DNA of 64,000 nt from Adiantum capillus-veneris (GCA_014529385.2 CM043953.1:61877872-61941871); one strand, 5' to 3'; counted from the stretch's first letter, positions 44,868-56,247 are shown. Notes: a model not told the origin generated them from the letters alone. Translations and numbers: made by a program.

Positions 44868-45186
44868 ACAGCCTGCAAACTAGTTGTGGTGCCTGTGAAC
44901 GGCTGCTGATTGTTGGGAACCTGCGAACTGCTTGCTGATTGTCGGGAAACTGTGAACTAGAACAGCCTGCTGATTGTCAAGAACCTGCAAACTACACGAA
45001 CTGCGCGAACTGTTCTGCCTACGAACTGCACAAACTGTTCTGCCTACGAACTGCACAAGCTGTTCTGCCTACGAACTGCGCGAGCTGCTCGCCTGCTGAT
45101 TGTCGAGAACCTTCGAACTGCACAAACTGCTAACGGCTGCAACTGCACACACTGCTCTGCGCGAGCTGCAACTGCACAAACTGCTC
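44868..45186. repeat. Minisatellite of 'aactgcacaaactgttctgcctacg' units
   Basis: Four or more tandem units of about 25 bp near 44,990-45,090, flanked by related larger units containing 'gcctgctgattgtcgggaa'. The open frames across it are repeat products. Confidence 0.8.
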
Positions 45187-45325
45187 TGTAATGTACGCTG
45201 TGGCGTTTTTATTTATTTACTTGTTTTTTTTAGCTTTTTGCAGGCGTAAAATCTTCCAGTGAGAAGATGACACGTGGTGTCTTGTGCGATCAGATAGGGG
45301 CAAAAGGGCCTTTGGCTCAGTAAAA

Positions 45326-46273
45326 ACACTTCAAAAGTCGCTGCTAGATATAGTAGGCCGTATGGGGGCACTGAGGTGGCGTAGCTAGCACAGCCGAGCG
45401 AGAGGGCGCTGTCTGAGAGCGGGTGGCCAGGTCGAGGAGGAGGAGAACGATCGAAGGGGAGCATCAAGAGGCCGAGAGGGAGCCATGTGAAGGGGGGCTC
45501 GATATTGGCAGCAGCAAAAACGAGGGAGAGCAAAGCCAAGGACTGCTAGCTGAAAAAGGAGAGATGCCAGAGAGGGTATTTTCAAAAGGGAAAAAGTGCA
45601 AGCACTTCCGAAGAGCAGGACACAACAGGTAATTTGAGATTCAGGAGCTTGTTGCTGGAAGTTTATGTTTACGCCTCTTGAAGATTCTGCTCTCCTCTTC
45701 CAAAATGTTTTGTGATGCTTGCCTTCTTATCAACTCGCCATAGCCATATCTTGCAGCCTTTCTGTCTCGAATTCCCTTCTATGGATATCAGCCCTTTTTT
45801 CAAATCCGCCATATGGAGTTCACAGGTGCTATAGTGTGAAGACTTGATGTACGGGTTATGCACATCCCTGGGTCTTGTATGCAATCCTGCAAGGTTGATT
45901 TGATATGAGGCTTTTAAGTCTCTTTTCTATGACATTTGTCGATAGAGCTTACAGATGTTGTGAATTTGAATCTATAAAGGGCTGATTTGTGAGATTGGGT
46001 AAATGTATTGCAATTGAGATCCCAGCTTGGGATATGGTAATTCATTTTGGTTGTTGAGGCTGAGATCTCTCGTTGTGGGGATTATGTACATGATATGTGG
46101 GGCTATTAAGGCTGGTTATGCATTTATGGCGAGCCCATGAGCTGCCTCTAGATCTACGAGCTTTGTATTTGGTCATTGAGTTGAGCCCAGGCAGTTATAC
46201 AGCTGGGAAGTGTTTGGTGCTGGGTTTGGGGACTCTCTGTTCTTGCATGCAGGTTGTAGGTATTTGAGTGATA
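45326..46273 (+). repeat. Duplicated block, copy 1, right part
   Basis: Nearly identical to about 49,338-50,272. Examples are 'agtcgctgctagatatag' near the start, a purine-rich part near 45,420-45,590 that creates overlapping arginine/glutamate-rich frames, and 'gcaggt.gtaggtatttgagtgata' at the end. No coding domain recognised. The matches stop together at 'gagtgata'. Confidence 0.85.
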
Positions 46274-46455
46274 TGTTTGTGATCCGGAACTAGCAAGGAG
46301 GCCAAGCTATAGAGGGGTTTTGCTCCGGCTTCCTCCTGTCAACGTGTTATGTTTTGCTCTGGCTTCCTCCTGTCATGTTTTTGGTGCCTCTCACTGAGGA
46401 TCTGTTGATTCGAGTACCTTCAGTTGGCAAGTGGTGAGCAAATAAAGTTGCAAAG
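46274..46455. other. Start of the unique region between duplicated blocks
   Basis: Short non-coding stretch with a direct repeat of 'ttttgctc.ggcttcctcctgtca' (about 46,318 and 46,353). No primer-binding site matching a common tRNA was recognised. Confidence 0.4.
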
Positions 46456-47641
46456 ATGATTGTCCTCGATGACATGCTCATCAAAATGAATGATAGGATG
46501 GGAAAATTGCGGCTGCAAGATCTTAAAGACCTGGATATGCATTATTGGAGGTTTCACAGTCTGAAGCAGGAGATGGAAGTGCTTGAGAATGTAGTCCTTG
46601 ATGCGGAAACGGAAATGTTTTTGCTCATTGGCACTTTTCCAGGGCTCTTTGGCATTGAGGTTGGTTGCATAGATTTGGTGGGTGTGAAGAGCATTGTTGA
46701 CTTCTTGAAGCAGAACAGATGCGTTAAGCATGTAGATCAGTCTTGTGCTTCTTTGTGGGCTACACATGAGAGCTCCTCTGTTCCTTTATGATGATTTTAG
46801 TAGTGCTAGTGAGGTTGACTCAGATACTTACGATGAGGTTTTTTCTCTTGATGATGTAAACCTTCATGAGGAGTCATGTGCAAGCATTAGCATGAAAGAG
46901 GAAAGCCTTGCGTGCATGTATGGCAATGAGGGCAATGATGTGGTTAGTTTGGATCCATGTTTGGCTGATTGTAAAGATGAGGGCTTGTCGAGCTCTGTCT
47001 ACTGGAGTTATTTACCTTTGGATGATTTTGGTTGTGCTGTCGATGACATGCATGTTGACATTTTGGACGATGTCTTCTTTCCTCCATCTGATGTGTTGTC
47101 TTGGTATCCAGATGACTTGTGGGTGTGTGGGCCCATTTGGGATGTTGATCTGGGTAGTGATCATGTTTGTGACACTAAGTTGCCTACAGGTGATTCTCTT
47201 GATTGTGATCAAAGGGTAGCATGCAGCCAAAGAGATGATTATGGGACTTGTGTAGCTAATGATGATGATCTGGATGACTGGGGATTTGATGAGCCAGATG
47301 TTGTTATGGATGAATCACTGCTTGTTAATGTGGAGAAAGCTCAAAAGCGGATTTCCGTTATGCGGGAATGTCGGTCTCTTTCTAATGAGAATGCTAATAT
47401 GGAGAAGCATGCTGATGCCATGCATGGTAGCTGGACAGCTTCAGTTACTTTCGATGTATTTGATGGAAGTTTGAACGATGTTGTCCCTCTACTTGGTTTT
47501 GATGTAAAGTGTTCAGTCTATATAATGGGAAATTGTGTCTTGCTGATTGGTAAGTTTTGCTACACTGTGTGGGATCCTGGTGGCAATCTGCATTTGTTTC
47601 GAGAGGCTTTGAGCTTCCCTTTCGATCCAGGAGGTCCATGA
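46456..47641 (+). CDS. Acidic hypothetical protein, frame-split
   Basis: Two overlapping frames (46,456-46,791 and 46,745-47,641) appear to be one coding region of about 390 residues split by a frameshift near 46,790, where 'ESSSVPL' would continue as 'YDDFSSASEVDSDTYDEVF'. The N-terminal third is mixed helix/strand-like ('KMNDRMGKLRLQDLKDLDMHYW', 'FGIEVGCIDLVGVKSIVDF'). The middle is strongly acidic and the end is 'LSFPFDPGGP'. No known domain was recognised. It could be an extra open frame of the surrounding element or a captured gene. A single frame shift in an otherwise long open stretch suggests recent decay. Confidence 0.4.
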
Positions 47642-47749
47642 TACCTGAATAATTTGTTTGTACAGTGTACAAAGTTTGTATTGAGGTGTTTGAGTTGAGT
47701 TTTTTCATTGACCAGTGATTGCCTCGCATGAATAGGTACAACTATTTCT

Positions 47750-48060
47750 GTGCAGCTTAATGGAGATGGGTCAGAACCACTGGACATTATATTTTTAACA
47801 GCTTTTGTTGCCTTCTATAGTAAGTGTGGGGCTCTTGTTAAGGCAGAGAGGACTTTTCATGTGCTTCCTCTTTGGAATTACATATCCTGGACAGTTCTTA
47901 TTAGAAGCTACATTGGGCAAGGGCTTGCTAAGGAGGCCTTCATGATGTGAAGAACATGTTCAGCAAAGTTGAAGAAAGGGATGCATTTTCATGGTCTATT
48001 TTGATGTCTGCATATGTACAGCATGACTTGATCAAGATGGAAATCCCACTTCATCATCAG
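47750..48060 (+). pseudogene. PPR-repeat fragment
   Basis: Frame 47,750-47,950 contains 'TAFVAFYSKCGALVKAERTFHVLPLWNYISWTVLIRSYIGQGLAKEAF', about one and a half PPR repeats. After a stop at 47,948, the next frame begins 'MKNMFSKVEERDAFSWSILMSAYVQHD', another PPR repeat. This resembles plant PLS-class PPR proteins that act on organellar RNA. It is a fragment of two to three repeats, with the rest of the protein missing, and is fused in frame to unrelated downstream sequence. Confidence 0.65.
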
Positions 48061-48609
48061 AGCTACAAGAAGGCGTCCTCCATAGTTTTGGGGATCGCAC
48101 AGGAGGGTTTTCACTATGATGTGAGCGTTGAACACTCTGAGCACGGGTTTCATTTTGGATATAAATGGGTACCCTCCGTGGCTAGTTTACAGGGAAGAAT
48201 GAATTTCTTCTCTCACATTGGCAGGGGTAGGCCAAAGAGAAGAAGGCAGTGCTACAGAGTCTTGGCAGTGTTGGCTGATGCGTCGTTTGAAGCTCTATCA
48301 GAGAATAAGGAAGTTGCTATTTTTTGGTTTAAGAAGGACCTGCGGCTTGATGACCATGTAGGCCTCTCCTTAGCTGCAGCCTTGCTTCGTGGTTGGTCAC
48401 TTGAGATGCTTGAGGAGTTAGTGACAGGTGTAGCTGAATTGAAGCTTGTTTTGCAAGGGGTGGGTTCAGATTTAATAATCAGGCATGGAAGTGTGAAAGC
48501 TGTACTTATTGCCTTGGCAGGAGAGGTAGATGCCTATGCCAAAGAAAAATGGCTGATGGATCAGAGTGTTCTGGCAGTTTGTGTGACAAACGCACGAAGT
48601 AGTCTCTAG
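48061..48609 (+). pseudogene. PHR2-like photolyase-homologous fragment fused to PPR
   Basis: The 220-residue frame that starts in PPR sequence (47,947) continues into an N-terminal photolyase/cryptochrome domain: 'VAIFWFKKDLRLDDHVGLSLAAAL' (residues 123-146, from about 48,313), then 'GWSLEMLEELVTGVAELKLVLQGVGSDLIIRHGS'. This most resembles the plant PHR2 group. Compared with that family, about ten residues ('PLYVFDP'-type segment) are missing after 'AALL', and the sequence ends soon after 'KAVLIALAGEVDAY', so the FAD-binding helical domain is absent. It cannot bind FAD or repair DNA. The absence of intron-like breaks suggests a spliced source, but the parent's exon structure is unknown to me. 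Confidence 0.65.
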
Positions 48610-48736
48610 CTTGTCGATAAGCAATGTACATAATGTACAAAAATATGAGTACTGTCTGGTTTTAGTCCGAGAGTCCAGTCATTTGCTACTGCTGAGCATG
48701 AATGCTCTAGCAAGCTAGGGGGGTTGGCAAGCTATG

Positions 48737-50272
48737 TCAGGCGTTTTTTGGAATGGGCAAAAAGCCAAGCTCTAGCGCCGGAATGTTTGTCAAATCATCT
48801 CATGAGTTATGTGTGTTTGCAGTTGGCGGTCTCGACTTGGTCAATGAGGGCAGATGCGATGGCAAGGGTTTCTGGGTCAGACAGTTGGTATGCTTTGTGG
48901 TTGTGGTATGCATGCATCTCCCTCTTTTTGTCCTCGAAGGCCTCAATCCCATGCCCCTATCAATCTCGTTGTCGTGCTTGATACCAGTTGGAGCATTTCG
49001 TGCTTTTGGCTTTGGATCTAATCATGATGCTTCTATCATGCATGTCATATGTGAGGTCTCAGGGGGTACATTCTCGTTCATCCAGGCTGAAGGAAGAGTC
49101 CAGGATGCTTTTTCTCAGTGCATTGGTGGCTTACTGAGTGTGCTAGCCCAAGATGTAGTTAAATGTTTCTTGCTCGTTGCTTGGTGTGCATATTAATGTG
49201 ATACATGCTGGCAGCTATCACAGTTGTGTTGTACACGTGGGAAGCATGGTCAACTGATTTATCATGGGAGTCAATCATTGGTAGATCAACCGATTGAAGA
49301 GGTAAGGACTAACTGAGGATGGAAAAAACAGTTCAGAAGTCGTTGCTAGATATAGAAGGCGGTATGGGGGCACTGAGGTGGCGTAGCTAGCACAGCCGAG
49401 CGAGAGGGCGCTGTCTGAGAGCGGGTGGCCAGGTCGAGGAGGAGGAGAACGATCGAAGGGGAGCATCAAGAGGCCGAGAGGGAGCCATGTGAAGGGGGGC
49501 TCGATATTGGCAGCAGCAAAAACGAGGGAGAGCAAAGCCAAGGACTGCTAGCTGAAAAAGGAGAGATGCCAGAGAGGGTATTTTCAAAAGGCAAAAGTGC
49601 AAGCACTTCCAAAGAGCGGGACACGACAGGTAATTCGAGATTCAGGAGCTTGTTGCTGGAAGTTTATGTTTACGCCTCTTGAAGATCCTGCTCTCCTCTT
49701 CCAAAATGTTTTGTGATGCTTGCCTTCTTATCAACTCGCCATAGCCATATCTTGCAGCCTTTCTGTCTTGAATTCCCTTCTATGCATATCAGCCCTTTTT
49801 TTAAATTTGCCATATGGAGTTCACAGGTGCTATAGTGTGAAGACTTGATGTACGGGTTATGCACATCCCTGGGTCTTGTATGCAATCTTGCAAGGTTCAT
49901 TTGATATGAGGCTTTTAAGTCTCTTTTCTATGACATTTGTTGATAGAGCTTACAGATGTTGTGAATTTGAATCTATAAAGGGCTGATTTGTGAGATTGGG
50001 TAAATGTATTGCAATTGAGATCCCAGCTTGGGATATGGTAATTCATTTTGGTTGTAGAGGCTGAGACCTCTCGTTGTGGGGATTATGTACATGACATGTG
50101 GGGCTATTAAGGCTGGTTATGCATTTATGGCGAGCCCATGAGCTGCCTCTAGATCTACGAGCTTTGTATTTGGTCATTGAGTTGAGCCCAGGCAGTTATA
50201 CAGCTGGGAAGTGTTTGGTGCTGGGTTTGGGGACTCTCTGTTCTTGCATGCAGGTTGCAGGTATTTGAGTGA
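48737..50272 (+). repeat. Duplicated block, copy 2
   Basis: Matches copy 1 left part (42,347-42,940) and right part (45,326-46,273), joined without the 2.39-kb middle. Preceded by a purine tract ('ctaggggggttgg') and starting TGTCAGGC. It ends at 'gagtgata', where a gypsy fragment on the opposite strand begins. The two copies flank 46,274-48,736, so they could be LTRs of one element or an imperfect segmental duplication. Confidence 0.8.
48830..49165 (+). pseudogene. Fragment of a WAV3-like vWA-domain E3 ligase (copy 2)
   Basis: Same fragment as in copy 1: 'FGFGSNHDASIMHVICEVSGGTFSFIQAEGRVQDAFSQCIGGLLSVLAQDV'. It has the same internal deletion of the domain and the same frame change before 'AFRAFGFGS'. 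A small deletion after 'AQDV' shifts the frame. The shared defects show that the fragment was already damaged before the block was duplicated. Confidence 0.7.
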
Positions 50273-51681
50273 TAGCTTTGGCAATTCCAATTTGTAAGCT
50301 AATGAACCAATGCGTTTCAAATTTTTAAATGGCCCAGCAAATCGTGGAGACAATCTTCTATCCTTTCAAGAATCAAATGAGACTTCTCAGGAATGACCTT
50401 TAAGAAAACCATATCACCAGTTTCATACTCCATAACACGATGTTTCTTGTCATAATACAATTTATGTCTCTTTTGAGCTTCTCTAATATTCCCCCTGATT
50501 TTGGCCAACTCGCTATCCATTTTCTCAAGCATCTCACGTGACAGTTCTACCTTATTCTTCGAGTTAAGAACATTAATAGGTGTGGGACAATTGTAGCCAT
50601 ACATTGCCTCAAACGGAGTCATCCTAATAGATGAATGATATGAACTGTTATATGTAAATTCAACCAAAGGCAGATATTCATTCCAATTAGATTGGTTTTC
50701 ATTGACATACATTTGTAACATATCTTCTAAAATACGATTCACTCTCTCTATGTTTCTCCATCTGTTTGAGGATGAAAAGCAGTAGGCATGCGTAACTGGG
50801 TACCTATAGAGTCAAAAGTCGCTCTCCATAAATGAGAAGTGAACTTAGAATCTCTGTCAGACACTATGCTCTTGGGCATGCCATGCAAACGAAATATCTC
50901 TTTCAAAAACAAGCGTGCAATGGTCAATGCAGTATCAGTTATTTTTATAGGAAAGAAGTGAGCTTGTTTTGTGAGTCTATCTATCACCACAAAAATCGAA
51001 TCATACCCTCCACGAGTAGTAGAAAGTCTAATGATAAAGTCCATGGATATAGACTCCCACTTCTGTAAAGGAATGTCTAAGGGTTGAAGGTCACTAGGCA
51101 TCCTCTTATGTTCAATCTTAACTGGTTGAGATTGAAAGCATTCATGCACATAATAACATCCAATTTCATACGTGGCCAAAAGAATGAACTTTTAATCTTT
51201 TCATATGTTTTATACAATCCAGGATGATCAGAAAAAGGTGAATTATGACACTGATGTAAAATTTGACTCTTAAAAGCAGAATTTGCAGGAATACACAAGC
51301 GATCATAATAATACAAATTTTCCTTATACAAGTGATATCTGTTCTCATACATCTCACCAATATTTTCACGCAAGAATTTCGAAATAGGCATATAAAAAGA
51401 ATCATTTTCAACTTCAACATGTATATCATCAATCAAATTAGACCGCACAACAGTCAACAAATTACACACGGGCCTATGACTCAATGCATCTGCAACTTTG
51501 TTTTCTTTTCCACACAACTACTTCAAATCAAAGTCATACTCAGCCAACAATTCAATCCATCTTCTTTGTCTATTATTTAACAATGGCTGAGTGAAAATAT
51601 ACTTCAAGCTTTGATGATCATTACGCAATTCAAATTTTACACCAAGCAAAAGATGACGCCAATGCTTCAATGCATGAACAA
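50273..51681 (-). pseudogene. Ty3/gypsy pol fragment: RNase H end and integrase
   Basis: Minus strand, right to left. RNase H C-terminus comes first ('RWIELLAEYDFDLK', stop, 'LCGKENKVADALSHRP', about 51,580-51,450). The integrase HHCC region follows ('HQCHNSPFSDHPGLYKTYEKIKSSFFWPRM'), then the catalytic core ('ISMDFIIRL', 'VSDRDSKFTSHLW', 'FHPQTDGET'). After a frameshift near 50,745 come 'YNSSYHSSIRMTPFEAMYG' and 'YETGDMVFLKV'. It ends in a 'GPFKNLKRIGSLAYKLELP'-type C-terminus at 50,273. gag, protease and RT are missing. The right end meets the truncated copia B LTR near 51,681. Confidence 0.88.
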
Positions 51682-52280
51682 AAATTTTCACGGACAAGAA
51701 TCAGGGGCCGGAATATTATGGCCGGACAGTAGCCGGAAAGTGGTCGGAAAACAACCGGTCGGTTGGCTGGTGGACGGTAGTCAATGGCCGATGGCCGGTG
51801 GTCGGAAGTCAATGGCCGGTGGCCGGTGGCCGAATTCAAAAGCGGACTTGTCTTCTCAAGGGCGGCCACACATGGGCGGATTGGAGGGTCCGATTTGGAC
51901 TTATTCGCACAAGGGCGGCTACACATGGCTGTCTCTCATAAGAGAGGGCAACTCTTTTGGCCTATAAAAGGAGACCATTTCTACACACATTTCATAGTGT
52001 GAAGTTGATGCAACAAGGTGAGTGTGAGGTGGTGAGAGTGAAGCAAGGCGGGAGCTCCATTAAGGGTATAATCCCTTTGTAAACTACTTCTTGTTTTGAA
52101 GTACTAAAGCCATTGAGTGGCTGCTTTCCCGTGGACGTAGCCCACATTGGGTGAACCACGTATATCGTGTGTACACACTCTCTCTCTCTCTCTACTCTAT
52201 AATCTCGTGTATATAAATCTGTCTTTCTCCATTAGGTAATCTACTCAATTATCTATTTAGCTACGTCTTATTTCCTAACA
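51682..52280 (+). repeat. 5' LTR of copia copy B, 5'-truncated
   Basis: Starts with 'aattttcacggacaagaat', which corresponds to about 120 bp into the 3' LTR (56,367), so the LTR's own TGTTAAG start is gone. TATA box at 51,963-51,969; ends 'tttcctaaca'. It lacks a 65-bp segment found in the 3' LTR. Confidence 0.88.
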
Positions 52281-52282
52281 AC

Positions 52283-52294
52283 TGGTATCAGAGC
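52283..52294 (+). promoter_or_regulatory. Primer-binding site of copia copy B
   Basis: 'tggtatcagagc' lies two bases after the LTR, complementary to initiator methionine tRNA as in copy A. Confidence 0.92.
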
Positions 52295-52353
52295 AAGGTT
52301 TGCTCGTAGCTAAATTATCTCAAGAAAAGGATTCCTTGAATTGATTGGGAGTT

Positions 52354-55300
52354 ATGGCGAAGGAAGGGAAGCTCAAGATTGAGAAGTTCAACGGCAAAAA
52401 CTACAAACATTGGAAGATGCAGATTGAAGACTATCTCTACCAGAAGGACCTCTATTTGCCACTAGGCGGTCTTGCGAAGAAGCCCGCAACAATGGCAGAT
52501 GAAGCATGAATTGTCCTTGATCGAAAGGCACTGGGAACAATCCGGTTAAGCTTGGCGTCAACGGTGGCCTTCAATGTTTCGGAGATGAAGACCACGGAGG
52601 ACTTGATGAAGTCACTTGACGACTTCTACGAAAAACCATCGGCATCCAATAAGGTATTTCTTATGAAGCGCTTGTTCAATCTAAAGATGGCAGAGAATGG
52701 TTCAGTTGCAGAACACCTAAATGACTTTAACACAAACATAAGTCAACTTCGATCAATGAAAATCAATTTCGATGACGAAGTGCGAGCTCTCCTTATACTA
52801 TCATCTCTACCGGATAGTTGGGACAGCCTTGCGATGGCTGTAAGTAATTCTATCTCTGGCACAACTACTCTTAAGTTTGATGATGTTGTGGGTGTTCTCC
52901 TAAGCGAGGAAATGCGAAGGAGAAGCACAGGAGAATCATCAAGTGCTGTACTATCAGTGGAAACAAGAGGAAGGCTTAAGGAGAGGTTCAAAAACCAAAA
53001 GGGTCGTGATCGCTCAAGGCGGAGCAAGTCACGCACAAAGTCAGTTCTTGAATGTTGGAACTGCAGTAAGAAGGGCCACGTCAAGAAGGATTGCTGGTCC
53101 AAAAAGAAGAAGGAGACAGAGTCTCAAGACAACAAGCGAACATCGGAGGCCAATGTGGCAGGTAAAGTAGAGCAAGATGCTCTAATTCTCTCATTAGACA
53201 ATGTGTCTAATTCCTGGATAGTAGATTCCGGGGCTTCATTCCATGCGACACCACACAAGCACATTTCCAAGACTACACCAAAGGTAATTTTGGGTATGTA
53301 TACTTGCAAGATGATGAAGCTTGTGAGATTGTCGGCAAAGGTACAGTTTCTGTCAAAACTGCTAACAGTTTCTTCGCAAAAATTTGATCTCTACAGGACA
53401 ATTGGACGATGAAAGTCACAACATTGCATTCGGAAGCAAATGGTGGAAGATCTCAAAGGGATCTTTGGTGGTTGCCAAGGGTGAAAAAGTCGGTACACTT
53501 TACTTGTGTACTGCTAGCACGCAACCTTCAGCTTGTGCAACAACTACAGAAGTTGGCAGTGCGGTGTGGCACTACCGACTTGGGCATATGAGTGCCAAAG
53601 GAATGCAAATCCTTCAAACAAAGAAGCTTCTACCAGGTTTGAAAGAAGTGGACTTAGAGTTCTATGAAGATTGTGTTTATGGTAAACAAAAGAGGCTAAA
53701 ATTTCAAAAATCAGGAAATGAAAGAAAAAATAAAAAACTTGAGTTGGTTCATTCTGATGTTTGGGGTCCTGCAAGTACACCATCACTTGGTGGCTCATTG
53801 TACTATGTAACATTCATAGACGATGCGACTAGAAAAACATGGGTTTATGTCATGAAGAATAAATCCGATGTATTTTCCATATTTCAAAGGTGGAAAGCCT
53901 TTGTGGAGAATGAAACAGCTACCAAGGTTAAATGCATCAGATCCGACAATGGAGGCGAATATTGCAGCCAAGCTTTTGTGCTAGCAATGGCATTCGGAGG
54001 AAAAGGACAACCCCAAGGACACCTCAACAAAATGGGATTTTGGAAAGGATGAACACGACAATCATGGAACGAGCACGAAGCATGCGGCCACATGCAGGCC
54101 TACTGCTTGAGCTTTGGGCGGAAGTTGTAAGTACGTCTGTGTACTTAATCAATCGGTCACCCTCAACGGCATTGGATGGGGGAGTTCCAGAAGAGGCATG
54201 GACAGGTAAACCGGTGAATTATGCATTTCTCAAAGTGTTTGGGTGTGAGGCTTTCATGCACATAGATAGAAGCCTAAGATCAAAGTTAGATGCAAAGTCC
54301 AAAAAGTGTTTCTTCATTGGCTATGGAGAAGGAGACTTTGGGTATCGCCTATGGAATCCTGAAGATGGTAAAATCTTAAGGAGTAGGGATGTAATTTTTA
54401 ACGAACAAAATATGTACAAAGATTACTTGGAAAGAAAACAAACAAAAGAAACAGGTGATGAGTACATGGAGCTTGAGGACGGTGAAGACTCAAGGACTGC
54501 AAACGGTGACAATGTGCAACAACGTCAACCAAATGAGGAGCCTCAACCTATTCCACGAAGATCTACAAGAGCAAGTAGACCTCCAGAAAGGTTTGTTCCT
54601 TCCTTCAACCATCTCTTGATCTCAGATTATGGAGAGCCGGAATCATATGAAGAAGCTATGCAACATGAATCCAAAGAAGAATGGACGAAGAGCATGCAAG
54701 TGGAGATGGACTCACTACATCGCAACCAAACATGGGAGTTGGTTGAGTTGCCTAAAGGTAAGCGGGAACTTCAAAACAAATGGGTGTACAAGCTAAAGGA
54801 AGAAGAAGGTGAGAAGAAAAGGTACAAGTCTAGGCTTGTGGTAAAAGGTTTTTCTCAAAAGAAAGGTATTGACTTCAATGAAATATTTTCTCCTGTTGTA
54901 AAAATGAACTCAATTAGGCTTGTCTTAAGCCTTCTGGCTGCTCATGATCTAAATCTTGAGCAAATGGATGTAAATACGGCATTCCCTCACGGTGACTTAG
55001 AGGAGGAAATCTACATACTTCAACCAAAGGGGTATGAAGTAAAAGGTAAGGAGAAAATGGTTTGCAGATTAAAGAAGAGCTTGTATGGTTTAAAGCAAGC
55101 ATCAAGACAATGGTACTTGAAGTTTGATCGATGGATGTTGGATCATGGATTCATAAGATGCAACTCGGATCAATGCGTCTACACGGAGAATTTGGGAGAT
55201 AGGAAATTCATCATCCTAATGTTGTATGTTGATGACATGTTGATTGAAAGTGCTAACATGCAGGACATCAAAGGCCTAAAAGAGGAGCTGTCCAAATCTT

Positions 55301-56187
55301 TTTCAATGAAAGATTTAGGTGCTGCAAAGAGGATACTTGGTATGAAAATATCAAGGGACAGGACGAAGAAGACAATAAAGCTATCTCAATAAGATTACAT
55401 CAAGAAGGTACTAGAAAGGTTTGCAATGCAAAATGCAAAACCAGTTTCTACACCTTTGGCTGGTCATTTTAAACTAACGAATGATATGTGTCCAAAGACA
55501 CAAGAGGAGATAGCCTATATGTCTAGAGTTCCATATGCTGCAGCGGTAGGTTCTCTAATGTATGCTATGGTCTGGACAAGGCCAGACATTGCACATGCAG
55601 TGGGAGTTGTGAGTAGGTTCATGGACAACCCAGGTAAAGAGCATTGGCAAGCTGTGAAGTGGATACTTGTGTATCTAAAAGGGACAACAACAAATGCTTT
55701 GTATTTTGGAGGAACTGATATTTTTCTAGAAGGGTATGCTGATGCAGATATGGCAGGTGACAAAGATACTCGAAGGAGCACTACTGGCTATGTGTTCACG
55801 GTTGGAGGCACAGCAGTAAGCTGGGCTTCAAAGCTGCAGAAAGTGGTTTCACTTTCTACCACGGAAGCAGAGTATGTAGCAATGATGGAGGCAAGCAAAG
55901 AAATTATGTGGCTTCACAGATTCTTAGAAGAGCTTGGATTCAAACAAGACAATTGTGTCTTGTACAGTGATAGCCAAAGCGCTATCCATCTTGCGAAGAA
56001 CTCAGCCTTTCATTCAAGGACGAAGCACATTGAGGTGAGATATCACTTCATACACACTCTTTTGGAAGAGGGACAGCTAAAGCTAGGAAAGGTGCATACA
56101 TGTGAAAATCTTGCAGACATGTTTACAAAGGTGGTCAACAAGGAGAAGTTGAGCTTTTGCTCATCTTCAATCGGCATTCAAGGATAA
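52354..56187 (+). pseudogene. Ty1/copia copy B gag-pol polyprotein, nearly complete but inactivated
   Basis: From the ATG at 52,354 ('MAKEGKLKIEKFNGKNY') the domains are as follows. gag runs to about 53,170, with zinc knuckle CX2CX4HX4C at 53,053-53,094. Protease 'VDSGASFH' is at 53,221. The GAG-pre-integrase is 'VWHYRLGHM' and the integrase core is 'YVTFIDDATRKTW', 'CIRSDNGGEY' and 'NGILERMN'. RT contains 'NKWVYKLKE', 'MDVNTAF' and YVDDM (55,225-55,239). RNase H contains 'SLSTTEAEYVAM' and 'YSDSQSAIHLAKNS'. Against copy A, the defects are a Trp-to-stop change near 52,507, a 1-base deletion near 53,259, a deletion of about 40 bases near 53,370, about ten bases missing near 53,975 and an in-frame stop at 55,390. 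All catalytic motifs survive, so this is the younger of the two copies, but it cannot make the full polyprotein. Confidence 0.95.
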
Positions 56188-56247
56188 GAAGCCAGAATGG
56201 AAAGCAATCACAGGTTTGGTTTGGAGATCAGTCTCCAAGTGGGAGAT

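Larger units (their letters stand above)
42941..45325. other. 2.39-kb segment present only in copy 1 of the duplicated block
   Basis: In copy 2 the sequences either side of this segment are joined directly (near 49,325-49,335), so it was either inserted into copy 1 or deleted from copy 2. It has no clear terminal repeats or target duplication. The first half has no recognised gene. Minus-strand frames lie at 44,703-44,182, and a minisatellite lies near its right end. Confidence 0.6.

Noticed and set aside
44939-45133. Cys/Asn/Leu-rich repeated frame
   Set aside because: Product of the 25-bp minisatellite, not a cysteine-rich peptide gene.
45213-45585. Overlapping frames on both strands, repeated at 49,275-49,602
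   Set aside because: They duplicate because the DNA is duplicated; GC-rich, no motif, and no stop-avoidance beyond composition.
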